NCBI GenBank assembly: GCA_020850315.1
Contig: JADZEY010000030.1
Span: 35,312 to 99,311, forward strand
Reading direction: 5' to 3'
Source: Armatimonadota bacterium
Lineage (GTDB): Bacteria > Bacteroidota > Ignavibacteria > OLB7
DNA: 64,000 nucleotides
In this document: positions 60,925 through 64,000 of the stretch, in pieces
Position numbering within the stretch: position 1 is the stretch's first letter
Layout: each line of letters begins with the position of its first letter
Notes under the pieces: generated by a model
Told to the model about the DNA's origin: nothing
Database searches by the model: none
What the model saw: the letters and a program-made list of their open reading frames with translations, nothing else
Position numbers and translations under genes: made by a program

Positions 60925-63900
60925 ATGAAACTGCCATTCCTGTTACGCCTATCGCTTCGCTCGTTCCTGCTCCTGCTCCTGCTTCTTGCCGCGCCATACG
61001 CGCTGGCGCAAACCCCGGGTTCCCACCCGATGACCGACATCTACGGCCACATGGGAATCGGAACGACCGCCCCAGACAAATCAGCCATCCTTGATCTGAA
61101 CTCTACCACTGCTGGCTTCCTGATGCCACGGCTGACCAACGCCGAACGCAACGCCATCGTCAGCCCAGCAACGGGGCTGATGATCTTCAACACCGACACG
61201 AAAACCATTGAGTTCAACATCGGAACCACGTTCGCACCGATCTGGGATCCGGTGGTGACCATCAGCAGCGGAAGCGGCCTGTACTGGCAGTTGCTTGGCA
61301 ACGCTGGGACGAACCCAGCGGTGAACTTTATCGGAACCACCGACGGGCAGCCGTTGGTGGTGCGCACTAACAGCGTTGAACGGCTGCGAGTGGCAACCAC
61401 GGGTGAGGTTGGCATTGGCACAGCTGCACCAACGGCAGGACGGTTGTTGGAGGTTGCCGGAACCGCCGGGGCAGCAAACGTGCGATTGGGATCAACCAGT
61501 GGCGCGGCGGACCCCAGCGCGTGGGCACCAACCGCCAACGATGGATTCCTCACTGCTGATGCGAATGGCGATCTGCTGAAGCGATCAGCAGCGGCAGCGG
61601 TTGGCGCGGTTGCATGGTTAAAGACAGGCAACGGTGGAGCGTTCACCGATGGAGTGGACAACCTGTTGGGAACCACCAGCAACGCAGCATTGAACGTGAT
61701 CGTGAACGGTGCGCGAGCGATGCGGTTGGAGCCGAACGCTACCAGCCCGAACGTGATCGGTGGGTTCAATGGGAACAACGTGACGGCGGGTGCGGTAGGA
61801 GCAGTGATTGCTGGTGGCGGGTCCAGTGGGAATCTGAACAGCGTGACGGATGATTATGGGTTTGTGGGTGGCGGATACAACAACCGAGCAGGGAATAACG
61901 CTGGGGCCACCAACAGCCACCCGTTTGCGACGGTAGGTGGTGGTCTTGACAACGTGGCATCGGGGCAGCGTTCGATGGTGGGTGGCGGCTCAAGAAACAC
62001 GGCATCGGGAAGCTATTCCACCGTAGGTGGTGGCGATACGAACAGAGCAACGGGGTTGTACTCTACCGTAGGAGGGGGGGATACGAACACAGCATCGGGG
62101 CAGCGTTCAACGGTGGGTGGTGGCCGCAGCAACGTGGCATCGGGGGGCTTCGCAATGTTGGGTGGTGGTGACGACAACACAGCATCGGGATTTCTTTCGG
62201 TGGTGGGTGGCGGCAACGGGAACACCGCAACGGCAACGGTGACAACGATCAGTGGTGGTGTGAACAACATAGCATCGGGGGTAGGTGGAACAGTGGGTGG
62301 CGGACGAAGCGACACGGTATCGGGTCAATATTCAACGATTAGTGGTGGTATCAGCAACATGATAGCGGGGGAGTATTCCACGATTGCTGGCGGTCGTGGC
62401 TTAGGGCTTGATGCCAGTGCCGACCGCAGCTTCGGCTTCCACGCCAACAACGCTGGCGGCACACTGCCGATGGCCATTTCAGCTCCCGATGTGGCCGTCT
62501 TCGGCAACGCCGATCTCTGGCTTGCCAACAACGACGGCGCAGCAAGCGAGCTCCGGTTCTTTGAAGACTACAGTGGGTCTGGCGCATTCCCGAACACCGC
62601 CAACTACACAGCGTTCAAAGCACAAACGCAGGGGGGGGATATCACCTACACCTTGCCAGCGTCCAGTGGAGCCTCAGGCCAAGTGCTGTCGGTTGCGGCT
62701 GTGCCAGCCCCGACAGCAACCGCTGCAACGTTGGAGTGGGCAACCGTTAGTGGGATCGGTACGGCATGGCAGCTTACTGGCAACGCCGGGACCACCGCCG
62801 GAACGAATTTTTTGGGGACGACAGATGACGTGGCAATGGAGATCCGTGTGAACGACACCTCGGTTATGCGATACCTGCCGCATCCAACCAGCCCAATGAT
62901 TTTGGGAGGGGTTTATGAAAACGTTATTGACACTGGCTCCTACGGCTCGGTTATTGGTGGTGGTGGATCGGCAGCATTCCCCAACCATATTGATACCAGT
63001 GCAGTGTACTCAGTTATCGGTGGTGGCAGTGGCAACTTCCTTTCGGCTGATTACGCGGTTATTAGTGGTGGGCGCGTCAATTCCCTCTCAGCCAATTCAA
63101 CGTCGTCAACCATCTCCGGCGGCGATTCGAACATCATCACCAATGCTTCAACATACAGCACAATCGGCGGTGGTCGTCGGAACCTGCTAACGAACGGTTC
63201 AACCGCATCGGTGATTGCTGGTGGCGATTCCAACACGGTGACCGGGGGCTCGCAGTATGGCACGATTAGCGGCGGACGACGGAACCTGATCACCAACGTT
63301 AGCGATGCCACGATCGGTGGAGGTGACTTGAACCAAGTGTCGTTTAGTGCGCAGTATGGCACAATCGGTGGCGGCCGTCGGAACCTGTTGAACAACACTT
63401 CAACGTCGTCGGTGATTGCTGGCGGCGATTCCAACACGGTGACCGGTGGCTCGCCGTATGGCACGATTAGCGGTGGCCGTCGGAACTTGATCACCAACGT
63501 TAGCAATGCAACGATCAGCGGTGGCGACTCGAACCAAGTGTCGTTTAGTGCGCAGTATGGCACAATCGGCGGTGGTCGGAAGAATGTGGTGAACAACACT
63601 TCAACGTCGTCGGTGATTGCTGGCGGCGATTCCAACACGGTGACCGGTGGCTCGCCGTATGGCACGATTAGCGGCGGCCGTCGGAATCTGATCACCAACG
63701 TTAGCAATGCCACGATCAGCGGCGGTGACTCGAACCAAGTGTCGTTTAGTGCGCAGTATGGCACAATCGGTGGTGGCCGGAAGAATGTGGTGAGCAACAC
63801 GTCAACATCGGCGGTGATAGCTGGTGGTGATTCCAACACGGTGACCAACGGTTCGCAGTATGGAGCGATTGGTGGTGGCCGTCGGAACGTTGTTGCCAAT

Positions 63901-64000
63901 GCCAGCTACGGGGCAATCGCTGGTGGCGACTCGAACCAACTGTCATCGGGGGGAACGTATAGCTCGGTAGGTGGTGGCTACGGAAACAACAACGGTAGCC
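60925..64000 (+). CDS. YadA-head-like repeat surface protein, 3' end outside window
   Basis: Open from the ATG at 60925 to the window edge (1025 codons), absent from the track for lack of a stop. Signal peptide ends near residue 29 (YALAQ). The N-terminus shares YGHMGIGTTAPDKSAILDL, GFLMPRLTNAERNAI and LMIFNTDTKTIEFN with the 49116 protein, then a second VGIGTAAPTAGRLLEVAG module near residue 160. Head-like repeats follow: FATVGGGLDNVASGQRS, STVGGGDTNTASGQRS and many more, a short break (FGFHANNAGGTLPMAIS) typical of such heads, then another module (WQLTGNAGTTAGTNFLG) and a second repeat field built from 201-bp DNA repeats. Probably a very long trimeric fibre; the end and any anchor are not visible. 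Confidence 0.8.
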   Translation, partial: MKLPFLLRLSLRSFLLLLLLLAAPYALAQTPGSHPMTDIYGHMGIGTTAPDKSAILDLNSTTAGFLMPRLTNAERNAIVSPATGLMIFNTDTKTIEFNIGTTFAPIWDPVVTISSGSGLYWQLLGNAGTNPAVNFIGTTDGQPLVVRTNSVERLRVATTGEVGIGTAAPTAGRLLEVAGTAGAANVRLGSTSGAADPSAWAPTANDGFLTADANGDLLKRSAAAAVGAVAWLKTGNGGAFTDGVDNLLGTTSNAALNVIVNGARAMRLEPNATSPNVIGGFNGNNVTAGAVGAVIAGGGSSGNLNSVTDDYGFVGGGYNNRAGNNAGATNSHPFATVGGGLDNVASGQRSMVGGGSRNTASGSYSTVGGGDTNRATGLYSTVGGGDTNTASGQRSTVGGGRSNVASGGFAMLGGGDDNTASGFLSVVGGGNGNTATATVTTISGGVNNIASGVGGTVGGGRSDTVSGQYSTISGGISNMIAGEYSTIAGGRGLGLDASADRSFGFHANNAGGTLPMAISAPDVAVFGNADLWLANNDGAASELRFFEDYSGSGAFPNTANYTAFKAQTQGGDITYTLPASSGASGQVLSVAAVPAPTATAATLEWATVSGIGTAWQLTGNAGTTAGTNFLGTTDDVAMEIRVNDTSVMRYLPHPTSPMILGGVYENVIDTGSYGSVIGGGGSAAFPNHIDTSAVYSVIGGGSGNFLSADYAVISGGRVNSLSANSTSSTISGGDSNIITNASTYSTIGGGRRNLLTNGSTASVIAGGDSNTVTGGSQYGTISGGRRNLITNVSDATIGGGDLNQVSFSAQYGTIGGGRRNLLNNTSTSSVIAGGDSNTVTGGSPYGTISGGRRNLITNVSNATISGGDSNQVSFSAQYGTIGGGRKNVVNNTSTSSVIAGGDSNTVTGGSPYGTISGGRRNLITNVSNATISGGDSNQVSFSAQYGTIGGGRKNVVSNTSTSAVIAGGDSNTVTNGSQYGAIGGGRRNVVANASYGAIAGGDSNQLSSGGTYSSVGGGYGNNNGS
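63190..63993 (+). repeat. 201-bp in-frame tandem repeat (about four copies)
   Basis: Copies start at 63190, 63391, 63592 and 63793, an exact 201-bp period (67 codons). Each encodes about four IGGG/ISGG turns (VIAGGDSNTVTGGS, GTISGGRRNLITNVS, QYGTIGGGRKNVV). The second and third copies are nearly identical. Confidence 0.88.

Noticed and set aside
63051-63899. 282-aa minus-strand ORF rich in RPPPIVPYCE
   Set aside because: Antisense of the 201-bp repeats in the open plus-strand fibre gene.

Overview
The window is chromosomal DNA of moderate-to-high GC from a bacterium of the Bacteroidota/Chlorobiota (FCB) group, possibly an Ignavibacteria/Kapabacteria-like lineage. The evidence is a type IX secretion C-terminal sorting domain (30018-32963), giant FnIII/TANFOR-like secreted proteins, 'GIGTxxP...LLIPRL'-type surface proteins with YadA-head-like repeats, a SUMF1-like/SCO/NirK nitrite-reductase cluster, many lipoproteins, and mostly weak Shine-Dalgarno sequences. 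Assignment to a lineage is inference; no rRNA or tRNA gene was seen.

Layout. 1-3.5 kb: a partial outer-membrane porin-like gene diverges from a denitrification operon (NirK fused to cytochrome c, NirV-like, SCO) with a CRP/FNR-type palindrome between them. 3.6-18.3 kb: a divergent shikimate-dehydrogenase-like gene, then a minus-strand pair consisting of a 770-aa FnIII protein and a 3633-aa giant secreted protein. 18.7-23.4 kb: small membrane proteins, a KDG-kinase-like sugar kinase and a TPR-LuxR regulator. 23.4-33 kb: an accessory surface-protein island with an outer-membrane barrel protein, a TANFOR-like Cys-rich protein and a T9SS cargo; two of its intergenic regions carry the same array of about 50-bp repeats followed by the same leader element. 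33-42 kb: SbcC, then a tight run of PBP1A, ROK glucokinase and a GH32/43-like secreted glycosidase. 42-49 kb: lipoprotein, SDR, YgfZ, M1 metallopeptidase with a large beta-rich C-terminus, and an F420-reductase-like dehydrogenase. 49-64 kb: two paralogous YadA-head-like repeat proteins (the second runs off the window), a B12-binding radical SAM protein, a degenerate peptidase-like secreted protein, a methyltransferase, an ATP-grasp ligase, a STAND NTPase and an RmlC-like cupin.

The intergenic DNA is unusually rich in repeats: heptanucleotide tandem repeats, hairpin repeats of the 'CTCAGCATGAGCGG' type, a 77-bp tandem duplication, and a family of elements bounded by CTTACGCA/TGCGTAAG. Two members of that last family begin exactly at the stop codon of an adjacent gene. 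A third begins at a TTA codon in the same position and reading phase, so that gene reads on into the repeat. This stop-codon-coupled repeat family and the iteron-like arrays upstream of surface-protein genes are the most novel observations. The giant protein/FnIII pair is the most substantial uncharacterised gene module.
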